This document shows positions 8,859-18,053 of a stretch of DNA of 64,000 nt, piece by piece (the stretch's first letter is position 1; every line of letters starts with the position of its first letter). The translations under genes were made by a program, and so were the position numbers. This DNA is from JASSUD01 sp031963005 (GTDB lineage: Bacteria; Pseudomonadota; Gammaproteobacteria; Burkholderiales; Burkholderiaceae), in assembly GCA_031963005.1 (NCBI GenBank), contig JASSUL010000006.1:62001-126000 (forward strand), given 5' to 3'. The notes beneath the pieces were generated by a model. It made no database searches. It was not told the DNA's origin and worked only from the letters and a program-made list of their open reading frames with translations.

Positions 8859-9542
8859 TTGATCTCTACGACATCCTCTCCTCCTGCTTTTCCTCCTCTT
8901 CATGTGCTCTGGCGTGGCTTTGAGCCTTATACAGAGACCTGGCAGGCTATGCGCACTTTTACGCAAGCTCGTGGTCCAGATACGCCAGATACGCTTTGGC
9001 TGGTGGAACATCCTCCCGTCTATACACAAGGCCAGGCAGGTCAGCCTGGACATCTCCTCACTACCCAAAACACGATTCCTGTTGTGCAAACAGACCGAGG
9101 AGGGCAGATTACCTTTCATGGTCCAGGACAGGTCATTGCCTATCTCTTATTGGATTTACACCGCCGCGCGCTTAAGGTTCGGGAATTGGTCTATCGCATT
9201 GAGCAAGCGGCTTTGGATACCTTATTACAGTACGGTATAGCAGGGGAACGCCGAGCGGGCGCGCCTGGTATTTATGTCCAATCTCACTCTTCCATAGATC
9301 AGAAGAATGCTATGGAGCAAAGCGCAAAAATAGCCGCGCTAGGTTTAAAGATTCGACAGGGATGTAGCTATCACGGCTTAAGCTTGAACGTGGATATGGA
9401 TTTGCGTCCTTTTGAGGATATTAACCCTTGTGGCTACGCCGGTTTGCAAACTATAGATATGGCACATTTAGGGGTGCGCGCTTCTTGGGCGGAAGTAGCC
9501 GGTGTGCTTGTTGAGCATATGCAGCGTATTTTTGCATTGTGA
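8859..9542 (+). CDS. lipB: Octanoyl-ACP:protein N-octanoyltransferase
   Basis: 227 residues. LipB moves octanoyl from acyl carrier protein onto lipoyl domains of 2-oxoacid dehydrogenases and the glycine cleavage H protein; LipA then adds the sulphurs. Family motifs are present: WLVEHPPVYTQG, the signature DRGGQITFHGPGQ, the catalytic Lys in KIAALGLKI and the catalytic Cys in NPCGYAG. A short insertion (SHSSIDQKNAMEQSA) precedes the Lys. In related genomes lipA follows directly. Here a palindromic repeat starts at the stop codon and lipA lies at 61732. The exact start is uncertain because no strong ribosome-binding site is seen. Confidence 0.93.
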   Translation: MISTTSSPPAFPPLHVLWRGFEPYTETWQAMRTFTQARGPDTPDTLWLVEHPPVYTQGQAGQPGHLLTTQNTIPVVQTDRGGQITFHGPGQVIAYLLLDLHRRALKVRELVYRIEQAALDTLLQYGIAGERRAGAPGIYVQSHSSIDQKNAMEQSAKIAALGLKIRQGCSYHGLSLNVDMDLRPFEDINPCGYAGLQTIDMAHLGVRASWAEVAGVLVEHMQRIFAL

Positions 9543-9645
9543 TTTCCAGAAATCACCCTTGAGGTCGTCATGTTGGGGTTCCGTATTTAATTCAATTCGT
9601 CACCCCAATACAACCTACTTTTCAAGACTATGAACAGATTCTAAG
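9541..9645. repeat. Palindromic repeat family 1, copy B
   Basis: Begins within the lipB stop codon. It matches the left half of copy F (CCAGAAAT, then TGTTGGGGTTCCGTATTTAA, then TTCAATTCGTC), then jumps to the right end (ACAACC...CTTTTCAAGACTATGAACAG). The central part is missing, so this is an internally deleted copy in the same orientation as F. Confidence 0.78.
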
Positions 9646-9736
9646 ATATTCGACAAATTCCGCGTTGGTATACTGTAAATCTTTGGCTACTGATGTAGCG
9701 AAGAGATCCCTATTCCAGAGGACGCGAGAAAACACT

Positions 9737-10630
9737 ATGCGCAGTTTAGAAGACAGCATTGAACATATTAGACCTTGGGTAGAACATTTTTTGCGGCGCA
9801 TGGACGACTTAGTAGATCGCCTGGAAGCCCATCTGCCTACGAAGCAGCCTACGCTCGATTGGTCGGCTTCTCCTGCTTTTCGTTGGCATGCAGATACTGC
9901 AGGGGGATTTTTAAAGCCGGTGATAAGGCGCTCGGCGATAACCCTAGATGAATTACAGCATATTGATCGGCAAAAGCAGCGTATAGCGCAAAACACACGG
10001 CAGTTTGTAAAAGGGCGTCCTGCAAATCACGTTTTATTAACCGGAGCGCGGGGCACAGGAAAGTCGTCGTTGATTAAAGCCTGCCTGAATCAATTTGTAG
10101 AAGAAGGTTTACGGCTCATCGAGGTCGATAAGGCTGATATGCATGATTTGCCGGCTATTACGGATCTCGTGGCTTCCCGTGACGAGCGTTTCATCTTATT
10201 TTGTGATGATCTTTCATTTGAAGCGGGCGAACCTGGCTATAAAGCGCTCAAAGTGGCTCTAGATGGTTCGGTTGCTGCGCAAGCAGATAATGTGCTGATT
10301 TATGCCACCTCCAATCGCCGCCACCTTTTACCTGAAGCATTTTGTGATAACCAATCTGCGACATCGAGCGCACAGGGTGAAATTCATCCTGGCGAAGCGG
10401 TGGATGAAAAAGTGGCGCTCTCTGAACGCTTTGGCGTCTGGCTGCATTTCTATCCGTTCAAACAGGACGAATATTTAGATATTGTGCGCAGCGCGATGGA
10501 GCGTGCGGGCTATACGGAAAAAGCCTATGAGCATGCTCGATCTGAGGCATTGATTTGGGCCTTAGAAAGAGGTTCGCGCTCTGGGCGCGTTGCATCGCAA
10601 TTTGTGCGCGACTGGGGGAGCCGAATATAG
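9737..10630 (+). CDS. DUF815-family AAA ATPase
   Basis: About 297 residues from the ATG at 9737; the open frame reaches back to 9665 but the upstream part is not conserved. The ATPase core is clear: Walker A GARGTGKSS, Walker B FILFCDDLSF, sensor-1-like IYATSNRRHL, and the conserved GEIHPGEAVDEKVALSERFG and SRSGRVASQFVRDW. DUF815 proteins are single-domain P-loop ATPases whose cellular role is not established. It is flanked by palindromic repeats on both sides, so any former operon partners have been separated. Confidence 0.85.
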   Translation: MRSLEDSIEHIRPWVEHFLRRMDDLVDRLEAHLPTKQPTLDWSASPAFRWHADTAGGFLKPVIRRSAITLDELQHIDRQKQRIAQNTRQFVKGRPANHVLLTGARGTGKSSLIKACLNQFVEEGLRLIEVDKADMHDLPAITDLVASRDERFILFCDDLSFEAGEPGYKALKVALDGSVAAQADNVLIYATSNRRHLLPEAFCDNQSATSSAQGEIHPGEAVDEKVALSERFGVWLHFYPFKQDEYLDIVRSAMERAGYTEKAYEHARSEALIWALERGSRSGRVASQFVRDWGSRI

Positions 10631-10759
10631 AAAAGTGAGGGGGTAGCTCTACACTGGAGTATGCTTCGGATTTGGTGTGACCCTGGGGGCTCCAGAGGTA
10701 TTTTTTGTCGCTGCTCAAATTCCATGTAATAGACTTCTTTCGAAACCGAGTATCCAGTA

Positions 10760-10845
10760 TGGTAGGTTGGTGGTAACGAATTGAATAAAATACGGAACCC
10801 CAACATGATGACCGCCGTCTTTTTGAATGCCTGCGTAACATCAGT
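10760..10845. repeat. Palindromic repeat family 2, copy C (partial)
   Basis: Contains GGTAGGTTGGTGGTAACGAA, then TTGAATAAAATACGGAACCC and CAACATGATGACC, and ends with GCCTGCGTAACATCAGT at 10829-10845, the same end as copy D. The left end is missing. It sits 37 bases upstream of the MFS start and could affect that gene's leader. Confidence 0.75.
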
Positions 10846-10881
10846 GAATAAAAAGAAGCAAAGCATTTTTTGGAGAGCAGT

Positions 10882-12093
10882 ATGCGCTGGACAAGAGATC
10901 AAAAGAATGTAGTGATTGCCTCCTATTTAGGGTGGACACTAGACGCCTTTGATTTTTTCCTGATGATGTTTGTCCTTAAAGATATTGCTGCTGAATTTGC
11001 TACAGGCATTCCTGCCGTGGCATTTGCCATTACGATGACCCTAGCAGTACGTCCGATTGGCGCATTTATTTTTGGGCGGCTTGCCGATAAATATGGCCGA
11101 CGCATTATGCTGATGCTTAATATTGCGATGTACTCGGTGCTAGAGACGCTCTCAGGCTTTTCAACGAGCTTGACGATGTTTATCGTGTTACGCACCCTGT
11201 TTGGAATCGCCATGGGCGGAGAATGGGGTGTGGGGGCTGCGCTGACGATGGAGATGGTTCCTGCGCGATCTAGGGGCCTGGTCTCAGGGATCTTGCAGGC
11301 GGGTTATCCTAGTGGTTATTTATTGGCATCGATCGCCTTTGGTCTGTTGTATCCCTATATCGGCTGGCGAGGCATGTTTTTTATAGGGGTATTGCCGGCT
11401 TTGCTCGTGCTGTATATTCGCCGTTATGTACCAGAATCTCCTACTTGGCGCATGACGGAAAAGCGCAAGCATCTGAGTTTTAGAGAGACGATGAGCCAAA
11501 ATTGGAAATTATCAGTCTACGCCATCGCCGTTATGACGGCCTTTAATTTCTTCAGTCATGGAACACAGGATCTCTATCCGACCTTCTTGCGCGAACAGCG
11601 CTTTTTTGATTCGGATACCGTATCGGTGATCGCTGTCATTTACAATATTGGTGCGATCCTGGGCGGCCTCTTCTTCGGCGCATTGTCTGAGAAGATTGGC
11701 CGACGAAAAGCCATTTGCATGGCGACCTTGCTGGCGTTACCCGTCCTGCCTTTATGGGCCTTTGCAACGCATTCATTGTGGATTGCAGTGGGTGCCTTTT
11801 TAATGCAATTTGCTGTACAAGGAGCATGGGGCGTTATTCCGGCTCATCTTAATGAAATTTCGCCTTCCACTATTCGTGCAACCTTTCCAGGGCTGGTCTA
11901 TCAGCTTGGCAATCTGCTCTCTGCGGTGAACGCACCTCTACAGGCTTCTATTGCAATACATAACCATGGCAATTATGCTTTGGCGATGGGGCTAGTCACA
12001 GGGGTGGTTTCCATTGTATTAGCGCTCTTGATTTTCCTGGGCAAGGAGCGTCGCGGCGTCGATATGATGACATTGATACGAACGGCAAAATAA
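10882..12093 (+). CDS. MFS transporter (carboxylate or sugar-acid type)
   Basis: 403 residues from the ATG at 10882, chosen because TTGGAGAG lies 7-14 bases upstream. Twelve hydrophobic segments are visible. The MFS signature loop GRLADKYGRRIML follows segment 2 and is repeated in the second half as GALSEKIGRRKAI, typical of the family. Its start (LGWTLDAFDFFLMMFVLKDIA) and R.LFGIAMGGEWGVGAA are characteristic of the SHS/MHS-like transporters for lactate, sialic acid or other carboxylates. The substrate cannot be read from sequence. It stands alone between two family 2 palindromic repeats. Confidence 0.85.
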   Translation: MRWTRDQKNVVIASYLGWTLDAFDFFLMMFVLKDIAAEFATGIPAVAFAITMTLAVRPIGAFIFGRLADKYGRRIMLMLNIAMYSVLETLSGFSTSLTMFIVLRTLFGIAMGGEWGVGAALTMEMVPARSRGLVSGILQAGYPSGYLLASIAFGLLYPYIGWRGMFFIGVLPALLVLYIRRYVPESPTWRMTEKRKHLSFRETMSQNWKLSVYAIAVMTAFNFFSHGTQDLYPTFLREQRFFDSDTVSVIAVIYNIGAILGGLFFGALSEKIGRRKAICMATLLALPVLPLWAFATHSLWIAVGAFLMQFAVQGAWGVIPAHLNEISPSTIRATFPGLVYQLGNLLSAVNAPLQASIAIHNHGNYALAMGLVTGVVSIVLALLIFLGKERRGVDMMTLIRTAK

Positions 12094-12136
12094 AGCCGCC
12101 TTGATTCGCACAATAGGGTTTGTTTTACTGTGAGTA

Positions 12137-12375
12137 ACTGATGTTACGCAGGCTGTAGAAAGGCGAGTTATTGATCAGTAGAGTGGAAAGATTAGAAGTA
12201 GGTGGTAGGCATGTTGGGGTTCCTTCGTCACCACCAACCTACCAAAATAGGTAGGTGAAAGGGATTCATCAAACCCCACCAACCACCAGAAAAGGCCAAG
12301 GACCGTAGGTTGGTGGTGACGAAGGAACCCTAACATGATGACCACAGTCTTTTTGAATGCCTGCGTAACATCAGT
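12137..12375. repeat. Palindromic repeat family 2, complete copy D
   Basis: Bounded by exact 17-base inverted ends: ACTGATGTTACGCAGGC (12137-12153) and GCCTGCGTAACATCAGT (12359-12375). Inside, TTGGGGTTCCTTCGTCACCA and TGGTGACGAAGGAACCCTAA form a long hairpin, with nested GGTAGGT/ACCTACC repeats. No coding frame is credible. The form is that of a non-autonomous transposable element (MITE). The parent transposase is not in the window. Confidence 0.85.
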
Positions 12376-12431
12376 AAGCAAGTAGATAGGCGCACAAAAA
12401 TCAAGGTGATGCACGCAAATACGCGAAGATA

Positions 12432-12591
12432 GGTTCTTTTGGGCAATTGTAGACATGCCCTAGATAAAACGCTTTATAAAGCGGAGTCTTTAACGCAATT
12501 GAGACAAGTATCCAGTTTGATAAAGGTAGATCCTGAGTGGTTTGAGTTCCACGATAAGGTATTGATACGGATTCAGTCTAAATCCTTCTAG
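12432..12591 (+). pseudogene. Possible gene remnant ahead of the PTS gene
   Basis: An open frame without a proper start reads HALDKTLYKAESLTQLRQV and then VDPEWFEFHDKVL, ending at TAG 12589-12591, nine bases before the EIIA gene. Its composition looks coding, so it may be the tail of a gene cut by repeat D. I do not recognise the family. Confidence 0.25.
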
Positions 12592-12599
12592 AGTTCTGT

Positions 12600-13073
12600 A
12601 TGGCTGGAATTTTAATCATCGCGCATACCCCTTTAGCGAGCGCATTAGTAGCGTGCGTTACGCATATTTACAATGAGAAACCTGCTCGTGTGGGGGCATT
12701 GGATATATTGCCAGGAGATGATCCTAAGAGGCTAATAGAAGTGGCGCGTGAGCAGGCCACCCAATTAGGGAGGCGTCGCCGCGGTACGCTAGTGATGGCC
12801 GATCTCATTGGTGGTACTCCCACGAATATTGCTTCGGAACTGGTGAATCTGCCTAATGTGCGTGTCATTGCTGGTGTGAATTTGCCAATGCTCGTGCGCA
12901 CGCTATGTTATCGATCGATGTATCCCTCTATGCGATTACATGCGCTGGCTGAAAAAGCGATATCAGGGGGGATGCAAGGTATGCAAATCATCGAACCTCA
13001 CATGGTAACGCCTATAGTTGCTCTGCAAGAAAACGGATATAAGAATCCTTGTCTTCTCGGAGTGCAAAATTAA
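12600..13073 (+). CDS. PTS mannose/fructose-type EIIA component
   Basis: 157 residues. It has the EIIA-Man fold signature: GILIIAHTPLA with the phosphorylatable His at residue 9, DLIGGTPTNIA, and a conserved VNLPML. Proteobacteria often carry an incomplete PTS of EI, HPr and this EIIA with no sugar permease; it then serves regulation rather than uptake. The C-terminus (QENGYKNPCLLGVQN) extends a little past typical homologues. HPr follows 43 bases downstream. EI is not in the window. Confidence 0.87.
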   Translation: MAGILIIAHTPLASALVACVTHIYNEKPARVGALDILPGDDPKRLIEVAREQATQLGRRRRGTLVMADLIGGTPTNIASELVNLPNVRVIAGVNLPMLVRTLCYRSMYPSMRLHALAEKAISGGMQGMQIIEPHMVTPIVALQENGYKNPCLLGVQN

Positions 13074-13116
13074 TGCGCGTTATACCGTTTTGCCATTTTT
13101 CCCATTTTTTAAAATT

Positions 13117-13386
13117 ATGCAGACCAAAGAAGTAGAAATCATCAATAAATTAGGCCTGCATGCGCGGGCTTGTGCAAAGCTTACTCAGCTGGCAGCACGG
13201 TATCAATCTGAGATATGGATGACTAAAAATCATCGTCGCATTAATGCAAAAAGCATTATGGGCGTCATGATGTTAGCAGCAGGTTGCGGGAGTTCCGTGT
13301 TGATTGAAGTAGAGGGACGCGATGAACAAGAAGCGCTTAACGCTTTGTTAGTATTGATTGCGGAGCGATTTGGAGAAGACGAATAA
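13117..13386 (+). CDS. ptsH: PTS phosphocarrier protein HPr
   Basis: 89 residues from the ATG at 13117; the frame opens earlier but the HPr domain begins here. It carries phosphate from EI to EIIA. The active-site motif NKLGLHARACAKL has the phosphorylated His, and AKSIMGVMMLAAGCG has the Ser-46-like regulatory site region. No ribosome-binding site is obvious, so coupling to the EIIA gene is likely. In related genomes ptsI follows directly; here an AT-rich orphan gene lies on the opposite strand instead. Confidence 0.92.
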   Translation: MQTKEVEIINKLGLHARACAKLTQLAARYQSEIWMTKNHRRINAKSIMGVMMLAAGCGSSVLIEVEGRDEQEALNALLVLIAERFGEDE

Positions 13387-13436
13387 AAAAGTCGAACGCT
13401 CTTATAGCTTGCCTCTACTGTTCTATCAAGTTGAAG

Positions 13437-14834
13437 TTATGCCGCAGCATTAATATTTATGATTGATGCATGATAGTCATGAATATCTTTCTCGTTTTCG
13501 TTTTTTATCTTTTCTTCTCGAATTTTTTTTGCTAATGGATTTTTTTCCCACTGCATGATTTCTTTGAGACTATTGATTGCTTGCATTAATTCTGTATCCA
13601 CTTTGATATTTTTATATAGTGGACTATTTCCCTTTTTTTGATCTGATTTTTTATTTTGTGTTTTTTCAAAAATCTTGTTGAGTTCTGCGTTTATTGTGTC
13701 GTAATCATTGCTTAGAATGTCGTCAAGTTCTCTGTATTTTAATATTTCTTTATTTGAAATATTAAAGAGTTTGCGAAACTCTTGGCTCCATTCTTTGCTG
13801 CTAGTATGCGATGTGTTTGCAATATTTTTATTTAATATGGCATTAATGATGGATGTGTGGTGCGGAGATAGAAAGTATGTTTCTAAACCTTTTAAATATT
13901 TTTCAATTGATAAATGAGCAAGATATTTTAAAGAGAAGTATTGAATTATCTCGGAGCTTGTTTGATAGATTTCTTTTGGTGTTTCTTGGTCTAAATCAGA
14001 TATTATTTCAGAAATGGTTTGCATCTCATAACTGTTTTGCAAATTATTATTTGAAACATTTTGAGCGGATTTATTGGTGATTTTGTGATATATAAAACAC
14101 AGTAATATATATTTTCTTTCAAAGAAATTTTTTATATACGATAGTATTATTTTCAATAATTTTGTAATTTTTTGAATTAGCGAAGTTAATGCAGAGGCTA
14201 TTTTGCGCAGTCTTGTAAAAGTATTTCCTTTATTGATGTTTTCTACCAATAGACCTCTAGCTTTCGCTTCTGCTTTATCTTCTTCTATTAGATGTAGCGC
14301 TTCTTCAACCTGTTTATGGATAATGGGTAAAGTCGTAAGCGCTTCGCGCAAAATGAATAAACGCAATACCGCTACTAACCCTGCTGGCTGAAAGTCTTGA
14401 ATAGATTTGCATCCGGAAAAGTTCGCTGCAGCGCTCTTGCGCTCATAAATCCGTAAGCTTGTTAGTAGTTCGATACAAGCCTCATCACTTGCATCTACTG
14501 CAACGGTTAATTTTCTCGAAATCTGCTCGATTTCCGGTTTAATGTCAGATAAAACCGCAGGGAGGGGTTTCCCAAATTTTTCTAACTCTGCTAAAAGGGT
14601 TTGAATTTCATTATGCGTTTTATGCAGCGTGGCATTTAAATCTTCACGAAGATCAGCATTGGGAAAGAGAGCCTGAATGGCTGCGGCTTGTTCGGACTCA
14701 TTGGTGAGCGGAGATAGGATGCCATTGATATGGACTTCTACGTATGCAGATGACGTGGGCAGAGATTTTGCGTAGATGCGTGGAAACAACTCCATTGACG
14801 GCGGCGATTTTGGTAGCGATTGAATTCCAGGCAT
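13437..14834 (-). CDS. AT-rich orphan protein, possible secreted factor
   Basis: 465 residues, no family recognised. The first 35 residues (MPGIQSLPKSPPSMELF...) are Pro/Ser-rich. Residues about 50-200 are helix-forming and mildly charged, with long Leu/Ile heptad-like spacing (QTLLAELEKFGKPLPAVL). A Lys/Ile-rich hydrophobic patch near 225-255 (LLKIILSYIKNFF...YILLCFIY) may be a membrane segment. The C-terminal half is Asn/Lys/Ile-rich and much more AT-rich than the flanking glnE and ptsH. GAAGAG lies a few bases before the start. It occupies the place where ptsI would be expected. Recent acquisition or relaxed composition is inferred. Confidence 0.6.
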   Translation of the reverse strand: MPGIQSLPKSPPSMELFPRIYAKSLPTSSAYVEVHINGILSPLTNESEQAAAIQALFPNADLREDLNATLHKTHNEIQTLLAELEKFGKPLPAVLSDIKPEIEQISRKLTVAVDASDEACIELLTSLRIYERKSAAANFSGCKSIQDFQPAGLVAVLRLFILREALTTLPIIHKQVEEALHLIEEDKAEAKARGLLVENINKGNTFTRLRKIASALTSLIQKITKLLKIILSYIKNFFERKYILLCFIYHKITNKSAQNVSNNNLQNSYEMQTISEIISDLDQETPKEIYQTSSEIIQYFSLKYLAHLSIEKYLKGLETYFLSPHHTSIINAILNKNIANTSHTSSKEWSQEFRKLFNISNKEILKYRELDDILSNDYDTINAELNKIFEKTQNKKSDQKKGNSPLYKNIKVDTELMQAINSLKEIMQWEKNPLAKKIREEKIKNENEKDIHDYHASIININAAA

Positions 14835-15060
14835 ACTAAGCTCTTCTAGGCAAAATGGCGCATCAATTGAGGAGAATGCGGAGAAGAATATGCGTTCTCA
14901 GAAGGGCTGTCTACTGTGGCTAAATACCGTGACTAAAAAGGACTTCTATTTCTAGCCGCTTCTTCGTTATGCGGCGCCCCGCTTTCCTTGCCGAGCAATG
15001 TGTCTTCTCTAGCAGATCAAATACGATATGAACGATTTCCAGAATGAGAAGTATAGTATT

Positions 15061-17763
15061 TTAACTGGATGTTGTACCAAATATTTTTGTGCTAAGACCT
15101 AGAACAGCCTGGCGTTGCGAAACGACCTGTTCAGGAGGAACACGCGCAATGGAGATACCTTCAAGGCGCAATTGGTGTTGTAACGCGCGATAAAATCGGT
15201 AAGCATCGCCTACGGCGTTGGCTTCATCGGTGGTGATCAAGCCCAGCTTTGCTGCGGCATGCAAAAGTGCGATATTGCCACTATTTTGCTGTAATTCTGC
15301 GTGATTCTTGGCGTGTAGTAAGACCATATATTGAACGATAAATTCAATATCCATCATCCCACCCTGATCATATTTCAGATCAAAAAGTGGGCTGCGATGG
15401 GAGTGCTCTGCTAATACGCGCTGACGCATGGCGGCGATATCGTGCGCTAGTGCAGCAGCCTCGCGTTTTTGTTTCAGAATCTGGATGCGCAGTGCTTCAA
15501 ATTCGGCTCCGATATCTGCATCTCCTGCGCAATATCTAGCTCGGGTCAGCGCTTGGTGTTCCCACAGGTCTGCCGTATTTGCGTGTTCTCCTGAGCGTTG
15601 CTGATAACGTCGAAAAGCCTCCATAGAGGTCACTAAGAGTCCTGATGCGCCGCCTGGGCGTAAACGTAAATCTACATCGAAGAGAATGCCTGCGCCAGTA
15701 GCACTCGTGAGGTAATTCATCAGTCTCCGCGCAAAAGCGGAGTAACGTTCGCTTCCTGATGCATCCGGATCATCATAGATAAAAACAAGATCTAAATCTC
15801 CCGCATAGCCCAATTCCTTACCGCCTAGCTTGCCATACGCGATGATACAAAAACGGGGCATGGCGATATCTGGAGTAGGGTGATACCGCGCAGGTAACTG
15901 CTGCCACACCGCCTGTAAGGCGACATCCAGTACGGCATGTGCTAAATCTGAGAGTCGGTCTCCGATGGTCTCTACCGTCACCATGCCTGCCAAATCACTT
16001 AAGAAAATTTGAAACATCTCCGCCTGATGGGCGTTGCGTAACAAATCCATTTGCTCTTCAGGGCTTGCACAGGCAAATTGTGTAGTTAGCTGCGTAGTTA
16101 GCTGTGTAGTCAGTTGGTTTTTAAAGCGTTCCCAATCCGCTTTAAAGCAGGCAGCGCGCGGTTCTAATAAAGTAGGTAATACTTCGGGATGGCGAGCAAG
16201 ATGCTGGGCAGCCCAAGAAGAGCGGGCGATAGCATGCAGTACGCGCTGTAGCGCATGCGTGTAGGTCATCCATAACGCAATGGCTAGGTTGCCCCAACAT
16301 CCAAAAGAGAGAGGTGACATCGAGCTAGCAGGAGTTTGACACACAGGATGCGTGGTAAAGAGCGTATCAAAATGGTGCACAACCCGTTGTCGATGGGCTT
16401 CTAAGACTCGATAGAAATGGGAGTAATCAGGATATCCTAAAGAATGCGCAAGCCGTTCGCGCTCTTGTCCGTGCTTAGAAGGAGGGAGCGTATGCGTTTG
16501 TGCATCATCGACATACTGTAGGCGATGTTCAATGCGGCGTAAGAAATCGTACGCTTGTTTGAGCTGGGCGGCATACTCTGCATCGATATAGTTGTGGGTA
16601 GCCGCGTAATGGAGCGCATGCAATGTGGAAGGACTTCGAAAATGCGGGTCCGTGTGCCCATGCAGGAGTTGCAACATCTGTACACTAAATTCAATTTCCC
16701 TAATGCCTCCTCGCCCTAATTTAATATTGTCTCGACTCGCCTCTCTGGCACCCATCATATTGTGCGTAGAGCTTCCCAAACCCCTATAAGTGCGTCGCTT
16801 TTCCTCTTTCTGAATTTGGATATGCATGGACCGGATGGCGTCAATCAGGGCCGATGCCTCTTGGGGTGGCAGTGCCTGCGAAATAGGGGATTCGGAAGCG
16901 GTGCTGCACGCACTATGGGGATAAACGAATGTCGATACGCACTGATCTAATTGTCTAGCTAATGCTTGGCTAGAGGGATTTTGTTCTGCATTGATGAGGC
17001 GGTTTTTAAGCCAGGCATAGCGCTCCCAGGTTCGACCTTGTTTGACTAGATAGGTTTGTAAACTTTTTAAACTGCAGACTAAAGAGCCTGCATGCCCATT
17101 AGGCCTTAATCGCGTATCAATACGAAAAACATAACCCTGCGCGGTGTGTTCATCAAGCATGCGAATGAGTTGGCGTGCTAAGCGTAAAAAATAATCTTGA
17201 TTGGAGAGAGGGCTTCTCGTGCCCCCTGAGGTCTGGCCTTCTTCTCCATAGATAAAAATCACATCAATATCGGAAGACACATTGAGTTCTCTGCCGCCTA
17301 ATTTGCCCATACCAATAATGCCTAGGGTTTGAGGCCTTCCATCGTGTGCACTAGTCGGGGTCCCGTACTGCGCGCGTAATGCAGTATCGAGCGCTTGTGC
17401 GCTGCGTTGCAATACCAAATCGGCGAGCGCACTCATGGTCTGCATGACTTCCTCTAATGGCGCCGCGCCAGACAAATCTCTTTGCATTAATAGGCAAAAT
17501 ACCTCCATACGCAGTAAGCGCAAGCTTTGGGCGAGTATGGCGAGATGCTTTGCATGAGGAGCCTCATGAGCAGAAACAAAGCCCCCTTTCTGGAGATCTT
17601 GCAGGCATAAGCTATCTAACCGCTCTACCATATATTGGAGAGTCAGCGGTTGGCTTTGCGCTTGCGCTATGCGATCGCCTAATTCAGGATAGGCTTTTAG
17701 CATACGCGCTGCATAAGGGGAAAAGTCTTGCAAGGCTGAGCGATAAGGATAAAAAGCGGTCAT
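15061..17763 (-). CDS. glnE: Glutamine synthetase adenylyltransferase / deadenylylase
   Basis: 900 residues, slightly shorter than E. coli GlnE (946). It adenylylates glutamine synthetase to lower its activity and removes the AMP again, under PII control. Both nucleotidyltransferase domains are visible: GMGKLGGRELNVSSDIDVIF (N-terminal) and AYGKLGGKELGYAGDLDLVF (C-terminal), each with the paired acidic metal ligands. The conserved DTRLRPNG and DLRLRPGG follow. A small internal 12-base repeat gives QLTTQLTTQLTTQ near 16085-16130. It is divergent from yhdP, with 290 bases between the starts. Confidence 0.93.
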   Translation of the reverse strand: MTAFYPYRSALQDFSPYAARMLKAYPELGDRIAQAQSQPLTLQYMVERLDSLCLQDLQKGGFVSAHEAPHAKHLAILAQSLRLLRMEVFCLLMQRDLSGAAPLEEVMQTMSALADLVLQRSAQALDTALRAQYGTPTSAHDGRPQTLGIIGMGKLGGRELNVSSDIDVIFIYGEEGQTSGGTRSPLSNQDYFLRLARQLIRMLDEHTAQGYVFRIDTRLRPNGHAGSLVCSLKSLQTYLVKQGRTWERYAWLKNRLINAEQNPSSQALARQLDQCVSTFVYPHSACSTASESPISQALPPQEASALIDAIRSMHIQIQKEEKRRTYRGLGSSTHNMMGAREASRDNIKLGRGGIREIEFSVQMLQLLHGHTDPHFRSPSTLHALHYAATHNYIDAEYAAQLKQAYDFLRRIEHRLQYVDDAQTHTLPPSKHGQERERLAHSLGYPDYSHFYRVLEAHRQRVVHHFDTLFTTHPVCQTPASSMSPLSFGCWGNLAIALWMTYTHALQRVLHAIARSSWAAQHLARHPEVLPTLLEPRAACFKADWERFKNQLTTQLTTQLTTQFACASPEEQMDLLRNAHQAEMFQIFLSDLAGMVTVETIGDRLSDLAHAVLDVALQAVWQQLPARYHPTPDIAMPRFCIIAYGKLGGKELGYAGDLDLVFIYDDPDASGSERYSAFARRLMNYLTSATGAGILFDVDLRLRPGGASGLLVTSMEAFRRYQQRSGEHANTADLWEHQALTRARYCAGDADIGAEFEALRIQILKQKREAAALAHDIAAMRQRVLAEHSHRSPLFDLKYDQGGMMDIEFIVQYMVLLHAKNHAELQQNSGNIALLHAAAKLGLITTDEANAVGDAYRFYRALQHQLRLEGISIARVPPEQVVSQRQAVLGLSTKIFGTTSS

Positions 17764-18053
17764 ATCAGCACATAGGTTTCTAAGTGTGTCTCGAATGGGT
17801 TAAAGCCCCCCCTTTTTGGAGAGATAAGTTATCAATACGTCATTGCATTGTCGCTCAATTGCGTCTTTTTATATTGCTTTAGCATGGAAAAGCGCCGAGA
17901 TTTAAATGACGGGCTATGTTAAATTGCGGTTTCTTGTTGGGCAAGCGCGTTAACGGCGTTTATCCTCGTTCTATATCTAGATATCCTCCCCTTTTATGGG
18001 GGGCGGCATTTTGCTTACTGATCTTCATTTTTTAATTGGGAAGGCGCACTTTC

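Noticed and set aside
16085..16130. Repeats GTAGTTAGCTGTGTAGTTAG as a possible regulatory array
   Set aside because: They lie inside glnE and encode QLTT repeats in frame.
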